Source: Pseudomonas solani (GTDB lineage: Bacteria; Pseudomonadota; Gammaproteobacteria; Pseudomonadales; Pseudomonadaceae). From it: a stretch of 64,000 nucleotides of DNA. Position 1 is the first letter of the stretch, and the number at the start of each line of letters is the position of its first letter. A program made the position numbers and the translations under genes. The notes under the pieces were generated by a model. It did not search any database. It worked only from the letters and a program-made list of their open reading frames with translations, and was not told the DNA's origin. Where the stretch lies: assembly GCF_026072635.1 (NCBI RefSeq), contig NZ_AP023081.1, positions 5,142,501 through 5,206,500 on the forward strand, given 5' to 3'. Shown here piece after piece: positions 14,961 to 23,850 of this stretch.

Positions 14961-16331
14961 TTAGATGCGCTTGGCCTGGGCCACCGCGTTGCCGATGTAG
15001 GCGGCGGGGGTCAGCTTGCGCAGCTCGGCCTTGGCTTCGGCCGGTATGTCGAGGCCGTCGATGAAAGTCTGCAGCGCTTCGGGGCTGATGCCCTTGCCGC
15101 GGGTCAGTTCCTTCAGCTTCTCGTAGGGGTTCTCGATGGCGTAGCGGCGCATCACGGTCTGGATCGGCTCGGCGAGGACTTCCCAGCAGGCGTCCAGGTC
15201 GGCGGCGATGCGGGCTTCGTTCAGCTCCAGCTTGCCGATGCCCTTGAGGCTGGCTTCGTAGGCGATGACGCTGTGGGCGAAGCCGACGCCGAGGTTGCGC
15301 AGCACGGTGGAGTCGGTCAGGTCGCGCTGCCAGCGGGAGATCGGCAGCTTGCTGGCCAGGTGCTGGAACAGGGCGTTGGCGATGCCGAGGTTGCCTTCGG
15401 AGTTTTCGAAGTCGATCGGGTTGACCTTGTGCGGCATGGTCGAGGAGCCGATCTCGCCGGCAACGGTCTTCTGCTTGAAGTAGCCGAGGGAGATGTAGCC
15501 CCAGACGTCGCGATCGAAGTCGATGAGGATGGTGTTGAATCGGGCGATGGCGTCGAACAGCTCGGCAATGTAGTCGTGCGGCTCGATCTGGGTGGTGTAG
15601 GGATTGAAGCCCAGGCCCAGGTCGCCTTCGATGAATTCGCGGGCGTTGGCTTCCCAATCGACTTCCGGGTAGGCGGAGAGGTGGGCGTTGTAGTTGCCCA
15701 CGGCGCCGTTGATCTTGCCCAGCAGCGGGACGGCGGCTACCTGGGCGATCTGGCGCTCCAGGCGGTAGACGACGTTGGCCAGTTCCTTGCCCAGGGTGGT
15801 GGGGGAGGCGGGCTGGCCATGGGTGCGGGAGAGCATCGGCACGTCGGCGAAGCGGATCGCCAGTTCACGGATGGCGTTGGCCACCTGGTGCATCAGCGGC
15901 AGCAGGACGTCATCACGGCCTTCACGCAGCATCAGGGCGTGGGACAGGTTGTTGATGTCCTCGCTGGTGCAGGCGAAGTGGATGAATTCGCTGACCTTGG
16001 CCAGCTCCGGCAGCTTGGCGGCCTGCTCCTTGAGCAGGTACTCCACGGCTTTCACGTCGTGGTTGGTGGTGCGCTCGATTTCCTTGATGCGCTCGGCGTG
16101 CTCCAGCTGGAAGTTTTCGGCCAGCTCGTTGAGCAGGGCGTTGGCTTCGGCGGAGAAAGGCGCGACTTCCGGAACGCCAGCGTGGGCAGCAAGGCGCTGC
16201 AGCCAGCGGACTTCGACCTGTACGCGGAAGCGGATCAGGCCATATTCACTGAAGATCGGGCGTAGTGCGCTGGTTTTGCCGGCGTAGCGGCCATCGACGG
16301 GGGAAACCGCGGTGAGCGAGGAGAGCTGCAT
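14961..16331 (-). CDS. purB: Adenylosuccinate lyase
   Basis: PurB removes fumarate in two steps of purine synthesis: from SAICAR to AICAR, and from adenylosuccinate to AMP. The 456-residue product carries the fumarase/lyase superfamily signature SSTMPHKVNPIDFEN (flexible loop with the catalytic serine) and the TSEDINNLSHALML and RTHGQPASPTT segments that build the active site at the tetramer interface. It follows nudJ-mnmA-hflD in the order also seen in E. coli. The gap to hflD is about 100 bp. A strong terminator follows. Confidence 0.97.
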   Translation of the reverse strand: MQLSSLTAVSPVDGRYAGKTSALRPIFSEYGLIRFRVQVEVRWLQRLAAHAGVPEVAPFSAEANALLNELAENFQLEHAERIKEIERTTNHDVKAVEYLLKEQAAKLPELAKVSEFIHFACTSEDINNLSHALMLREGRDDVLLPLMHQVANAIRELAIRFADVPMLSRTHGQPASPTTLGKELANVVYRLERQIAQVAAVPLLGKINGAVGNYNAHLSAYPEVDWEANAREFIEGDLGLGFNPYTTQIEPHDYIAELFDAIARFNTILIDFDRDVWGYISLGYFKQKTVAGEIGSSTMPHKVNPIDFENSEGNLGIANALFQHLASKLPISRWQRDLTDSTVLRNLGVGFAHSVIAYEASLKGIGKLELNEARIAADLDACWEVLAEPIQTVMRRYAIENPYEKLKELTRGKGISPEALQTFIDGLDIPAEAKAELRKLTPAAYIGNAVAQAKRI

Positions 16332-16435
16332 GGGGCGTTCTCGGACAATCGGTCAACGAAAAGGGCGCACATCATACATGAAAACCGGCCCCGAAACCGC
16401 GTCCGGGCATGCGCCGTTCGGCGCCTGCCCGTGGC

Positions 16436-17056
16436 TCAGCCGCGCAGCATGGGGTAGAGCTCGCCGAGCAGCTTGCGGCGGCTGAACAGCAGCTGCCAGC
16501 GGTGGCCGCCGAGCTGGCGCCAGAGGCGTGCGGAGCGGATGCCGGTGAGCAGCAGGGCGCGGATCTTGGCGGCGTTGCTCGGTTGCTGCAGGTTGCGCAT
16601 GTCGCCATGGACCTGGATGCGCTGGCGGAAGGTGCTGAGGGTGTCCTGGTAGAGGCTGCCGCAGGAGGCGATGACGTTGTCGTGGACGAGGCCGAAGTGC
16701 TGGGTCTGCTGCTGGATCTGGTCCAGGCGGCTGCCGATCAGCTGCAGCATGTCTTCGCGCTTGTTCAGTTGGCGCTCCAGGGTCAGCAGCGACAGGGCGT
16801 AGCGCAGGGGCTCGCGCTGCAGGCTGCTGGGTTCGCGTTCCAGGGCGCTGATCAAGGCCTTGTAGCCGTCGCGCAGGTTGATGTCGTCACCGCCGTACAC
16901 GTCGAGGGTGCTCTTCGGGTCTCGAACCAGCAGGCTGCCGAGCATGCAGCCCAGCGGCGCTTCGCTGATCTGGCCGGTCTTGGCGATCTTGTCCACCAGT
17001 ACGGCGGCTTCGAATACGGCGCCCAGCGCGATCAGTTGTTCCTGCAATGGGGTCAT
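16436..17056 (-). CDS. hflD: HflD family membrane-associated protein
   Basis: HflD (206 residues) is a helical, peripherally membrane-bound protein. In E. coli it interacts with phage lambda CII and affects lysogeny; its normal cellular role is unclear. The sequence is rich in helices with conserved stretches GAVFEAAVLVDKIAKTG, LRYALSLLTLERQL and RIQVHGDMRNLQQPSNAAKI. Its ATG overlaps the mnmA stop, so the two are coupled. Identity is strengthened by the mnmA-hflD-purB order. Confidence 0.93.
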   Translation of the reverse strand: MTPLQEQLIALGAVFEAAVLVDKIAKTGQISEAPLGCMLGSLLVRDPKSTLDVYGGDDINLRDGYKALISALEREPSSLQREPLRYALSLLTLERQLNKREDMLQLIGSRLDQIQQQTQHFGLVHDNVIASCGSLYQDTLSTFRQRIQVHGDMRNLQQPSNAAKIRALLLTGIRSARLWRQLGGHRWQLLFSRRKLLGELYPMLRG

Positions 17057-18168
17057 GGGCGCACCTCGGCGTCCCAGGCGTCATAGCTTTCGATGACGCC
17101 GCCGCCGAGGCAGATTTCGCCGTCGTAGAAGACCACGGACTGGCCGGGAGTGACGGCGCGCTGAGGCTCGTCGAACACGGCGCGATAGCCGGTGGCGGTC
17201 TTTTCCAGGGTGCAGGCCTGATCAGCCTGGCGATAGCGGACCTTGGCGGTCAGTGCGCGGGGCTGCTCGAGGTCGATGGGGTTGACCCAGAAGATCTCGG
17301 AGGCGAGCAGTGCGCGGGAGAACAGCCAGGGGTGTTCGTTGCCCTGGCCGACCACCAGGACGTTGCGCTCCAGGTCCTTGGCCAGTACGTACCAGGGCTC
17401 GTCGCTGGCGTCCTTCATGCCCCCAATACCCAGGCCCTGGCGCTGGCCGATGGTGTGGTACATCAGGCCGTGGTGACGGCCGATGACGTCGCCGTCTGTG
17501 GTCTCGATGTCGCCGGGCTGGGCGGGCAGGTATTGCTTGAGGAAGTCGCTGAAGCGGCGCTCGCCGATGAAGCAGATGCCGGTGGAGTCCTTTTTCTTGG
17601 CCGTGGCCAGGCCATGTTTCTCGGCGATGGCGCGGACTTCCGGCTTCTCCAGTTCACCCACGGGGAACAGCGTGCGGGCGATTTCCTTGCCGCCGACGGC
17701 GTGGAGGAAGTAGCTCTGGTCCTTGTTCGGGTCCAGGCCCTTGAGCAGTTCGGTGCGGCCGTCGATGTCGCGGCGGCGCACGTAGTGGCCGGTGGCGATC
17801 AGGTCGGCGCCGAGCATCAGGGCGTAGTCGAGGAAGGCTTTGAACTTGATCTCGCGGTTGCAGAGGATGTCCGGGTTCGGCGTGCGGCCGGTCTTGTATT
17901 CGGCAAGGAAGTGCTCGAAGACGTTGTCCCAGTACTCGGCGGCGAAGTTGGCGGTGTGCAGCTTGATGCCGATGCGGTCGCACACGGCCTGGGCGTCCGC
18001 CAGGTCTTCCTTGGCGGTGCAGTATTCGGTGCCGTCGTCCTCGTCCCAGTTCTTCATGAACAGGCCTTCCACCTGGTAACCCTGTTCCATCAGCAGGAGG
18101 GCGGAAACGGAAGAGTCCACGCCGCCGGACATGCCGACGATCACGCGGGTTTTGGCTGTATCGGACAT
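17053..18168 (-). CDS. mnmA: tRNA-specific 2-thiouridylase
   Basis: MnmA puts sulfur on U34 of tRNA-Lys, -Glu and -Gln; in gamma-proteobacteria it receives the sulfur from TusE, whose genes lie 18 kb away (36149-37536). The product is 371 residues. The ATP pyrophosphatase P-loop GMSGGVDSS is at residues 12-20. The two catalytic cysteines are Cys103 (ILCNREIKF) and the one near residue 200 in STGICFIGERRF. The frame opens at a TTG at 18189; I chose the ATG at 18168, which gives the standard N-terminus. It overlaps hflD and follows nudJ by about 60 bp. Confidence 0.96.
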   Translation of the reverse strand: MSDTAKTRVIVGMSGGVDSSVSALLLMEQGYQVEGLFMKNWDEDDGTEYCTAKEDLADAQAVCDRIGIKLHTANFAAEYWDNVFEHFLAEYKTGRTPNPDILCNREIKFKAFLDYALMLGADLIATGHYVRRRDIDGRTELLKGLDPNKDQSYFLHAVGGKEIARTLFPVGELEKPEVRAIAEKHGLATAKKKDSTGICFIGERRFSDFLKQYLPAQPGDIETTDGDVIGRHHGLMYHTIGQRQGLGIGGMKDASDEPWYVLAKDLERNVLVVGQGNEHPWLFSRALLASEIFWVNPIDLEQPRALTAKVRYRQADQACTLEKTATGYRAVFDEPQRAVTPGQSVVFYDGEICLGGGVIESYDAWDAEVRP

Positions 18169-18229
18169 AAGACTCTGGGGCTGCTGCAAAAAAGAACGGG
18201 ATTCTATCAGGTGCGCTTGCCTCGGGCGA

Positions 18230-18676
18230 TCACGCCGGGTCGCGGATCAGGCTGAGGGGGAAGCGCTCGCCGGCCAGGTAGTCATCGATACAACGCAGGA
18301 TCAGTGGGCTGCGCCATTGCTCGCGGTGGGCCAAGAGCTCGTCGCGGGTCAGCCAGCGCGGGGCGATGATGCCATCGTCCAGCTCGCGTTCGGGTAGGTG
18401 GCGCAAGGGGCGGGCGGCGAAGCACACGCGCTGGTAGGTGACACCATTGCTCGGCGCTGTATAGAGGTAGATGCCGGTGACGGCGGTCAGCTCGACTTCC
18501 CAGCCGGTTTCCTCGAGGGTTTCGCGCAGGGCGGCCTGGATGAGACTTTCGTCGGCTTCCAAGTGGCCGGCAGGCTGGTTTAATACCGCCCGGCCATCCG
18601 ACATCTCCTCGACCATCAGGAAACGGCCCTGGTCTTCGATCAGGGTGGCGACTGTGACATGGGGGGTGAAACGCAT
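18230..18676 (-). CDS. nudJ: NUDIX hydrolase, NudJ type
   Basis: The 148-residue protein contains a complete Nudix box, from GHLEADESL through RETLEETGW (G-x5-E-x7-RE-x2-EE-x-G-hydrophobic). NudJ of E. coli hydrolyses thiamine pyrophosphate precursors and nucleoside di- and triphosphates; specificity here is inferred from synteny with mnmA and hflD. The ATG at 18676 is preferred over upstream codons because AAGGAGG stands about six bases before it. It is the first gene of the nudJ-mnmA-hflD run. Confidence 0.88.
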   Translation of the reverse strand: MRFTPHVTVATLIEDQGRFLMVEEMSDGRAVLNQPAGHLEADESLIQAALRETLEETGWEVELTAVTGIYLYTAPSNGVTYQRVCFAARPLRHLPERELDDGIIAPRWLTRDELLAHREQWRSPLILRCIDDYLAGERFPLSLIRDPA

Positions 18677-18800
18677 GGAGTCCTCCTTGGGTAGGTGGCT
18701 GATAGTAGCCATCGGTTGATGACCCGGCGAGAGAGGAGCAATCCGGAAGCAAGCTGCTAGGATGAATAGCGCTTGCTCGGATGGCTACGTGTAGCGAAGT

Positions 18801-18815
18801 TGTAGTTTGACTACA
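18801..18815. promoter_or_regulatory. Palindromic operator-like site 1 upstream of icd
   Basis: TGTAGTTTGACTACA is a perfect inverted repeat of 6-bp arms TGTAGT/ACTACA with a 3-base centre. Its 15-bp geometry equals that of the HexR site before edd (5-bp arms, 5-base centre), which suggests an RpiR-family regulator. I recall TGTAGT/ACTACA arms for RccR; this is unverified. Confidence 0.55.
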
Positions 18816-18894
18816 TGTAGGGCTAAAGCACAGGTTTCATGCGGGTTTAACTGCCAGCCCGATCTGTCGAAACATGGAAAAGTGCGTGACTTTC

Positions 18895-18909
18895 TGTAGA
18901 AAAACTACA
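18895..18909. promoter_or_regulatory. Palindromic operator-like site 2 upstream of icd
   Basis: TGTAGAAAAACTACA has 5-bp arms TGTAG/CTACA around AAAAA and is the second copy of the pattern at 18801-18815. It lies 89 bp before the icd start, close to where a promoter would be. Confidence 0.5.
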
Positions 18910-18997
18910 AGAATGTGCCGCCTTTCCGAGACCCAAGATCCATCCGTCGCGCCGACCGCGTGATGGTTGTCAGACCACGAGAACTACGGAGTCCAGC

Positions 18998-20254
18998 ATG
19001 GGATACCAAAAGATCCAGGTGCCTGCTACCGGTGACAAAATCACCGTCAATGCCGATATGTCCCTGAACGTCCCGAACAACCCGATCATCCCCTTCATCG
19101 AAGGTGATGGTATCGGCGTCGACATCAGCCCAGTCATGATCAAGGTGGTTGATGCCGCCGTTGCCAAGGCCTACAACGGCACTCGCAAGATCTCCTGGAT
19201 GGAAGTCTACGCTGGCGAGAAGGCCACCCAGGTCTATGACCAGGACACCTGGCTGCCGAAAGAAACCCTGGAAGCGGTACGTGACTACGTCGTTTCCATC
19301 AAAGGCCCGCTGACCACTCCGGTCGGTGGTGGCATCCGCTCCCTGAACGTGGCTCTGCGCCAGGAGCTGGACCTGTATGTCTGCCAGCGTCCTGTTCGCT
19401 GGTTCGAAGGCGTGCCAAGCCCGGTCAAGAAGCCGGGTGACGTGGACATGATCATCTTCCGTGAGAACTCTGAAGACATCTACGCCGGCGTCGAGTGGAA
19501 AGCTGGCTCCCCCGAGGCCGAGAAGGTCATCAAGTTCCTCACCGAGGAAATGGGCGTCAAGAAAATCCGCTTCACCGAAAACTGCGGCATCGGCATCAAG
19601 CCGGTTTCCCTGGAAGGCACCAAGCGCCTCGTGCGCAAGGCCCTGCAGTACGCCGTGGACAACGATCGCAGCTCCGTGACCATCGTCCACAAAGGCAACA
19701 TCATGAAGTTCACCGAAGGTGCCTTCAAAGAGTGGGGCTACGAAGTCGCACGTGATGAGTTCGGTGCCGAGCTGCTGGACGGCGGCCCGTGGATGCAGTT
19801 CAAGAACCCGAACACCGGCAAGAACATCGTGGTGAAAGACGCCATCGCCGACGCCATGTTGCAGCAGATTCTGCTGCGCCCGGCCGAGTACGACGTCATC
19901 GCCACCCTGAACCTGAACGGTGACTACCTGTCCGACGCCCTGGCGGCCGAAGTGGGTGGTATCGGTATCGCTCCGGGTGCCAACCTGTCCGACACCATCG
20001 CCATGTTCGAAGCGACTCACGGCACCGCGCCGAAGTACGCTGGCCAGGACAAGGTCAACCCGGGTTCGGTCATCCTCTCTGCTGAGATGATGCTGCGCCA
20101 CATGGGTTGGGTCGAAGCTGCTGACCTGATCATCAAGGGCACCAACGGTGCCATCGCTGCGAAGACCGTTACTTACGACTTCGAGCGTCTGATGGACGGT
20201 GCCACGCTGCTTTCCTGCTCTGGCTTCGGCGACGCCACCATCGCTCACATGTGA
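18998..20254 (+). CDS. icd: NADP-dependent isocitrate dehydrogenase
   Basis: Icd oxidises isocitrate to 2-oxoglutarate and CO2 with NADP in the TCA cycle. The 418-residue protein is the dimeric E. coli type. Ser115 in GGGIRSLNVALR is the position phosphorylated by AceK, which switches carbon into the glyoxylate shunt with AceA (9788). Substrate arginines RPVRWFEG and the ending GANLSDTIAMFEATHGTAPK are typical of the family. GGAG stands before the ATG. It ends at a terminator shared with cspD. Confidence 0.97.
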   Translation: MGYQKIQVPATGDKITVNADMSLNVPNNPIIPFIEGDGIGVDISPVMIKVVDAAVAKAYNGTRKISWMEVYAGEKATQVYDQDTWLPKETLEAVRDYVVSIKGPLTTPVGGGIRSLNVALRQELDLYVCQRPVRWFEGVPSPVKKPGDVDMIIFRENSEDIYAGVEWKAGSPEAEKVIKFLTEEMGVKKIRFTENCGIGIKPVSLEGTKRLVRKALQYAVDNDRSSVTIVHKGNIMKFTEGAFKEWGYEVARDEFGAELLDGGPWMQFKNPNTGKNIVVKDAIADAMLQQILLRPAEYDVIATLNLNGDYLSDALAAEVGGIGIAPGANLSDTIAMFEATHGTAPKYAGQDKVNPGSVILSAEMMLRHMGWVEAADLIIKGTNGAIAAKTVTYDFERLMDGATLLSCSGFGDATIAHM

Positions 20255-20269
20255 GATTGATGGCGTGAC

Positions 20270-20301
20270 AAAAAGGCCGGTCATCGTGACCGGCCTTTTT
20301 T
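20270..20301. terminator. Bidirectional rho-independent terminator between icd and cspD
   Basis: A perfect 9-bp stem GGCCGGTCA/TGACCGGCC with loop TCG is flanked by five A on the left and six T on the right, so it can stop transcripts from both convergent genes. Confidence 0.93.
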
Positions 20302-20320
20302 ATGCCCTAAGGAATTGGGC

Positions 20321-20587
20321 TCAAGCCTCGACCGTGCTGCCCTGGGGGAGGCTGGCAGTGGCGGCAGGTGCTTCGGAATTCGCCGTGACCGTACTGATGT
20401 TCACGGCGTGCAGGCCTTTGGGGCCCTGGATGATATCGAAGCTTACCGGTTGGCCAGCTTTCAAGGTTTTATAGCCATCCATCTGAATGGCCGAATAATG
20501 GGCGAACAGGTCCTCATCTCGGCCGTCAGCGAGGATAAATCCATAGCCCTTGGCGTTGTTGAACCACTTGACCTTACCGCTAACCAT
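20321..20587 (-). CDS. cspD: Cold-shock-domain protein CspD
   Basis: The 88-residue protein has one cold-shock domain with GKVKWFNNAKGYGFI (RNP1) and DLFAHYSAI (RNP2-like), then a poorly conserved tail. CspD in E. coli is a stationary-phase protein that binds single-stranded DNA and slows replication. The same neighbourhood (icd, cspD, clpS, clpA, infA, aat) supports CspD over a general cold-shock Csp. The ATG at 20587 has AGAGGGA before it; the open frame begins six codons earlier at a TTG. It is divergent from clpS. Confidence 0.93.
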   Translation of the reverse strand: MVSGKVKWFNNAKGYGFILADGRDEDLFAHYSAIQMDGYKTLKAGQPVSFDIIQGPKGLHAVNISTVTANSEAPAATASLPQGSTVEA

Positions 20588-20815
20588 GCTGATATCCCTC
20601 TGCAAAGGACTCCATCACTGGAGTATCATCCACTTCGACCCCGCGCCCGCTTCGGCCATATGGACGAGGGTGCGGAACCCCTGATACCCGTAGGTGGGTA
20701 TCCATTGTTTGTAACACCGTTTTGCCTTTAGTCAAGGCAATGCAGCGGCCAGCTGAGAAGCGGGTCAAAGTCCATGGGACGTCCCATTTCGTCTACCAAG
20801 AAGCTTTATTCCAGC

Positions 20816-21178
20816 ATGCATGCAAGCAGCCAGATTCGACTAACATTCAATCAGGATCGCCCTGAGCATCATGGGGACGACGACTCCGGTCTGTTGGTCC
20901 AGGAAGCCAAGCCGATCCTGCAGGCGCCACCCATGTATAAGGTGGTCATGTTTAACGATGACTACACACCGATGGATTTCGTGGTGGAAGTTCTAGAGGT
21001 GTTCTTCAGCCACAACCGCGAGGCAGCGACCAAGGTCATGCTGACCGTCCATACCGAAGGGCGGGCGGTCTGTGGAGTGTTTACACGCGATATTGCTGAA
21101 ACCAAGGCGATGCAGGTGAATCAATACGCGAGAGAGAGTCAGCATCCGCTACTCTGTGAGATCGAGAAGGACGGTTAA
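20816..21178 (+). CDS. clpS: ClpS, N-degron adaptor of ClpAP
   Basis: ClpS (120 residues) binds substrates with N-terminal Leu, Phe, Tyr or Trp and hands them to ClpA. The sequence shows the family core YKVVMFNDDYTPMDFVVEVL (substrate-pocket residues), then HTEGRAVCGVFTRDIAE and MQVNQYARESQHPLLCEIEKDG. The frame is open upstream to 20774, but the start MHASSQIRLTFNQ at 20816 matches the expected length. It lies 29 bp before clpA, in the same operon, and about 3 kb from bpt and aat, which make the N-degrons. Confidence 0.95.
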   Translation: MHASSQIRLTFNQDRPEHHGDDDSGLLVQEAKPILQAPPMYKVVMFNDDYTPMDFVVEVLEVFFSHNREAATKVMLTVHTEGRAVCGVFTRDIAETKAMQVNQYARESQHPLLCEIEKDG

Positions 21179-21207
21179 CGCCGACCGCTTGGGTATGAGG
21201 TGAAGCT

Positions 21208-23478
21208 ATGTTGAACCGTGAGCTCGAAGTCACCCTCAATCTTGCCTTCAAGGAGGCCCGTGCCAAGCGTCATGAATTCATGACGGTCGAGCATTTGTTG
21301 CTGGCCCTTCTGGACAATGAGGCAGCCTCCGCAGTGCTGAAGGCCTGCGGGGCGAATCTGGACAAGCTGCGGCATGATCTACAGGAATTCATCGACTCCA
21401 CCACGCCGCTGATCCCTCAGCATGACGAGGACCGCGAAACCCAGCCCACGCTCGGGTTTCAGCGCGTATTGCAGCGCGCCGTGTTCCACGTGCAGAGCTC
21501 CGGCAAGCGTGAAGTCACGGGCGCCAACGTGTTGGTGGCCATCTTCAGCGAGCAGGAAAGCCAGGCGGTGTTCCTGCTCAAGCAGCAGAGCGTCGCCCGT
21601 ATCGATGTCGTCAACTACATCGCCCACGGCATCTCCAAGGTGCCCGGCCATGGCGAGCAGCATGATAGCGAGCAGGAAATGCAGGATGACGAAGGTGGGG
21701 AGTCTTCTTCCGCTGGGCATCCGCTGGATGCCTATGCAAGCAATCTGAATGAACTGGCGCGCCAGGGGCGGATCGACCCGCTGGTCGGTCGCGAGACCGA
21801 GGTGGAGCGTGTCGCGCAGATCCTGGCGCGACGCCGCAAGAACAACCCGCTGCTGGTGGGTGAGGCGGGGGTCGGCAAGACGGCGATCGCCGAAGGCCTG
21901 GCCAAGCGCATCGTCGACAACCAGGTTCCCGAGTTGCTGGCTGATAGCGTCGTCTATTCCCTCGACCTGGGGGCCCTGCTGGCGGGCACCAAGTACCGCG
22001 GTGACTTCGAGAAGCGCTTCAAGGCGCTGCTCAACGAGCTGCGCAAGCGCCCCCATGCGATCCTTTTCATCGATGAGATCCACACCATCATTGGTGCGGG
22101 TGCGGCATCGGGCGGGGTAATGGATGCGTCCAATCTGCTCAAGCCGCTGCTGTCCTCCGGGGAGATCCGTTGCATCGGCTCGACCACCTTCCAGGAATTC
22201 CGCGGCATCTTCGAGAAGGATCGCGCCCTGGCGCGTCGCTTCCAGAAGGTCGATGTAAGCGAGCCGTCGGTTGAAGACACCGTGGGCATCCTCAGGGGGC
22301 TCAAGGGCCGCTTCGAGCAGCACCACCACATCGAGTACAGCGACGAGGCTCTGCGGGCTGCTGCTGAGCTCGCTGCGCGCTATATCAACGATCGGCACAT
22401 GCCGGACAAGGCCATCGACGTTATCGACGAGGCGGGGGCCTATCAGCGCCTGCAGCCGGAAGACAAGCGTGCTCCTCGTATCGATGTTGCGCAGGTCGAG
22501 GATATCGTCGCGAAAATCGCGCGGATTCCTCCAAAGCACGTCAACAGTTCCGACAAGGAATTGCTGCGTAACCTCGAGCGTGACCTGAAGCTGACCGTAT
22601 TCGGCCAGGATGCCGCCATCGACTCGCTGTCGACGGCCATCAAGCTCTCCCGGGCGGGCCTCAAGTCGCCGGACAAGCCGGTGGGTTCCTTCCTCTTCGC
22701 GGGCCCCACGGGTGTCGGCAAGACCGAAGTTGCCCGCCAATTGGCGAAAGCGATGGGTATCGAGCTGGTGCGCTTCGACATGTCCGAGTACATGGAGCGG
22801 CACACTGTGTCACGCCTGATCGGTGCGCCTCCCGGGTACGTAGGTTTCGACCAGGGTGGCTTGCTCACCGAAGCCATCACCAAGATGCCGCATTGCGTGT
22901 TGCTGCTCGACGAGATCGAAAAGGCGCACCCCGAGGTCTTCAACCTGCTGCTGCAGGTGATGGACCACGGCACGCTGACCGACAACAACGGGCGCAAGGC
23001 GGACTTCCGTAACGTCATCGTCATCATGACCACCAACGCCGGTGCCGAGACCGCTGCGCGTGCCTCCATCGGCTTTACGCATCAGGACCATTCGTCCGAT
23101 GCCATGGAGGTCATCCGCAAGAGCTTTACGCCGGAGTTCCGCAACCGCCTGGATACCATCATCCAGTTCGGTCGCCTCAGTCACGAAACCATCAAGAACG
23201 TGGTCGACAAGTTCCTCACCGAGTTGCAGGCGCAGCTCGAGGACAAGCGCGTCCAACTGGTGGTTAGCGACGAGGCGCGTGGCTGGCTCGGCGAGCGGGG
23301 TTATGACGTGCAGATGGGTGCCCGCCCGATGGCGCGCTTGATTCAGGACAAGATCAAGCGTCCGCTGGCGGAGGAGATCCTCTTTGGTGAGCTGGCCGAG
23401 CACGGCGGTGTCGTGCACATCGACGTCAAGGATGGTGAGCTCGAGTTCGATTTCGAGACCACTGCCGAAATGGCCTGA
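21208..23478 (+). CDS. clpA: ATP-dependent Clp protease ATP-binding subunit ClpA
   Basis: ClpA (756 residues) is the double-ring AAA+ unfoldase that feeds proteins to ClpP. Order of parts: the ClpS-binding N-domain (about 1-145), an acidic linker (about 146-172), D1 with Walker A GEAGVGKT at 218-225, and D2 with Walker A GPTGVGKT at 499-506. The ClpP-binding loop IGF is at 621-623 (ASIGFTHQD). No ClpB-like middle coiled coil is present. clpP is not in this window. A bidirectional terminator follows. Confidence 0.97.
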   Translation: MLNRELEVTLNLAFKEARAKRHEFMTVEHLLLALLDNEAASAVLKACGANLDKLRHDLQEFIDSTTPLIPQHDEDRETQPTLGFQRVLQRAVFHVQSSGKREVTGANVLVAIFSEQESQAVFLLKQQSVARIDVVNYIAHGISKVPGHGEQHDSEQEMQDDEGGESSSAGHPLDAYASNLNELARQGRIDPLVGRETEVERVAQILARRRKNNPLLVGEAGVGKTAIAEGLAKRIVDNQVPELLADSVVYSLDLGALLAGTKYRGDFEKRFKALLNELRKRPHAILFIDEIHTIIGAGAASGGVMDASNLLKPLLSSGEIRCIGSTTFQEFRGIFEKDRALARRFQKVDVSEPSVEDTVGILRGLKGRFEQHHHIEYSDEALRAAAELAARYINDRHMPDKAIDVIDEAGAYQRLQPEDKRAPRIDVAQVEDIVAKIARIPPKHVNSSDKELLRNLERDLKLTVFGQDAAIDSLSTAIKLSRAGLKSPDKPVGSFLFAGPTGVGKTEVARQLAKAMGIELVRFDMSEYMERHTVSRLIGAPPGYVGFDQGGLLTEAITKMPHCVLLLDEIEKAHPEVFNLLLQVMDHGTLTDNNGRKADFRNVIVIMTTNAGAETAARASIGFTHQDHSSDAMEVIRKSFTPEFRNRLDTIIQFGRLSHETIKNVVDKFLTELQAQLEDKRVQLVVSDEARGWLGERGYDVQMGARPMARLIQDKIKRPLAEEILFGELAEHGGVVHIDVKDGELEFDFETTAEMA

Positions 23479-23492
23479 CGATGGAGCAACGC

Positions 23493-23520
23493 AAAAAGCC
23501 CGGCTAGTGCCGGGCTTTTT
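23493..23520. terminator. Bidirectional terminator between clpA and infA
   Basis: The 7-bp stem GCCCGGC/GCCGGGC with loop TAGT is flanked by AAAAA and TTTTT, so it serves both convergent genes. Confidence 0.93.
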
Positions 23521-23532
23521 GTTGTGGATCTG

Positions 23533-23751
23533 TCAGCGGGCGCGGTAGGTGATGCGGCCTTTGCTCAGATCGTAGGGGGTCAGTTCAACGCGAACCTTGT
23601 CGCCGGTGAGGATGCGGATGTAGTTCTTGCGCATTTTTCCAGAAATATGCGCGGTGACGACGTGCCCGTTTTCCAACTCCACGCGGAACATGGTGTTAGG
23701 CAGGGTATCGATGACAGTGCCTTCCATTTCGAAGCTGTCTTCTTTCGACAT
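23533..23751 (-). CDS. infA: Translation initiation factor IF-1
   Basis: IF-1 (72 residues) is a single S1/OB-fold protein that binds the 30S A site during initiation. The full family sequence is recognisable, from SKEDSFEMEGTVIDTLPN to LSKGRITYRAR. It is a single gene, 12 bp from the shared terminator and about 100 bp after bpt. Its place between the Clp genes and the aminoacyl-tRNA-protein transferases is conserved in Pseudomonas. Confidence 0.98.
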   Translation of the reverse strand: MSKEDSFEMEGTVIDTLPNTMFRVELENGHVVTAHISGKMRKNYIRILTGDKVRVELTPYDLSKGRITYRAR

Positions 23752-23850
23752 GCAGTAAAGCCCTCGGTATCAATGATTGGCCGGGTGCAAACGGCGCCTG
23801 GCAAAAACGGCGTGCATTGTGCCCGAAAATTGCACCGTAAGCCAAGAGTT

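Larger units (their letters stand above)
18677..18997. other. Divergent intergenic region nudJ / icd with paired palindromes
   Basis: The 321-bp region holds the promoters for nudJ (minus) and icd (plus). Two 15-bp TGTAG-N5-CTACA palindromes, centred at 18808 and 18902, are 94 bp apart. The stretch 18780-18910 is A/T-richer than the genes. No reading frame with a ribosome site and no RNA gene is seen. Confidence 0.6.
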
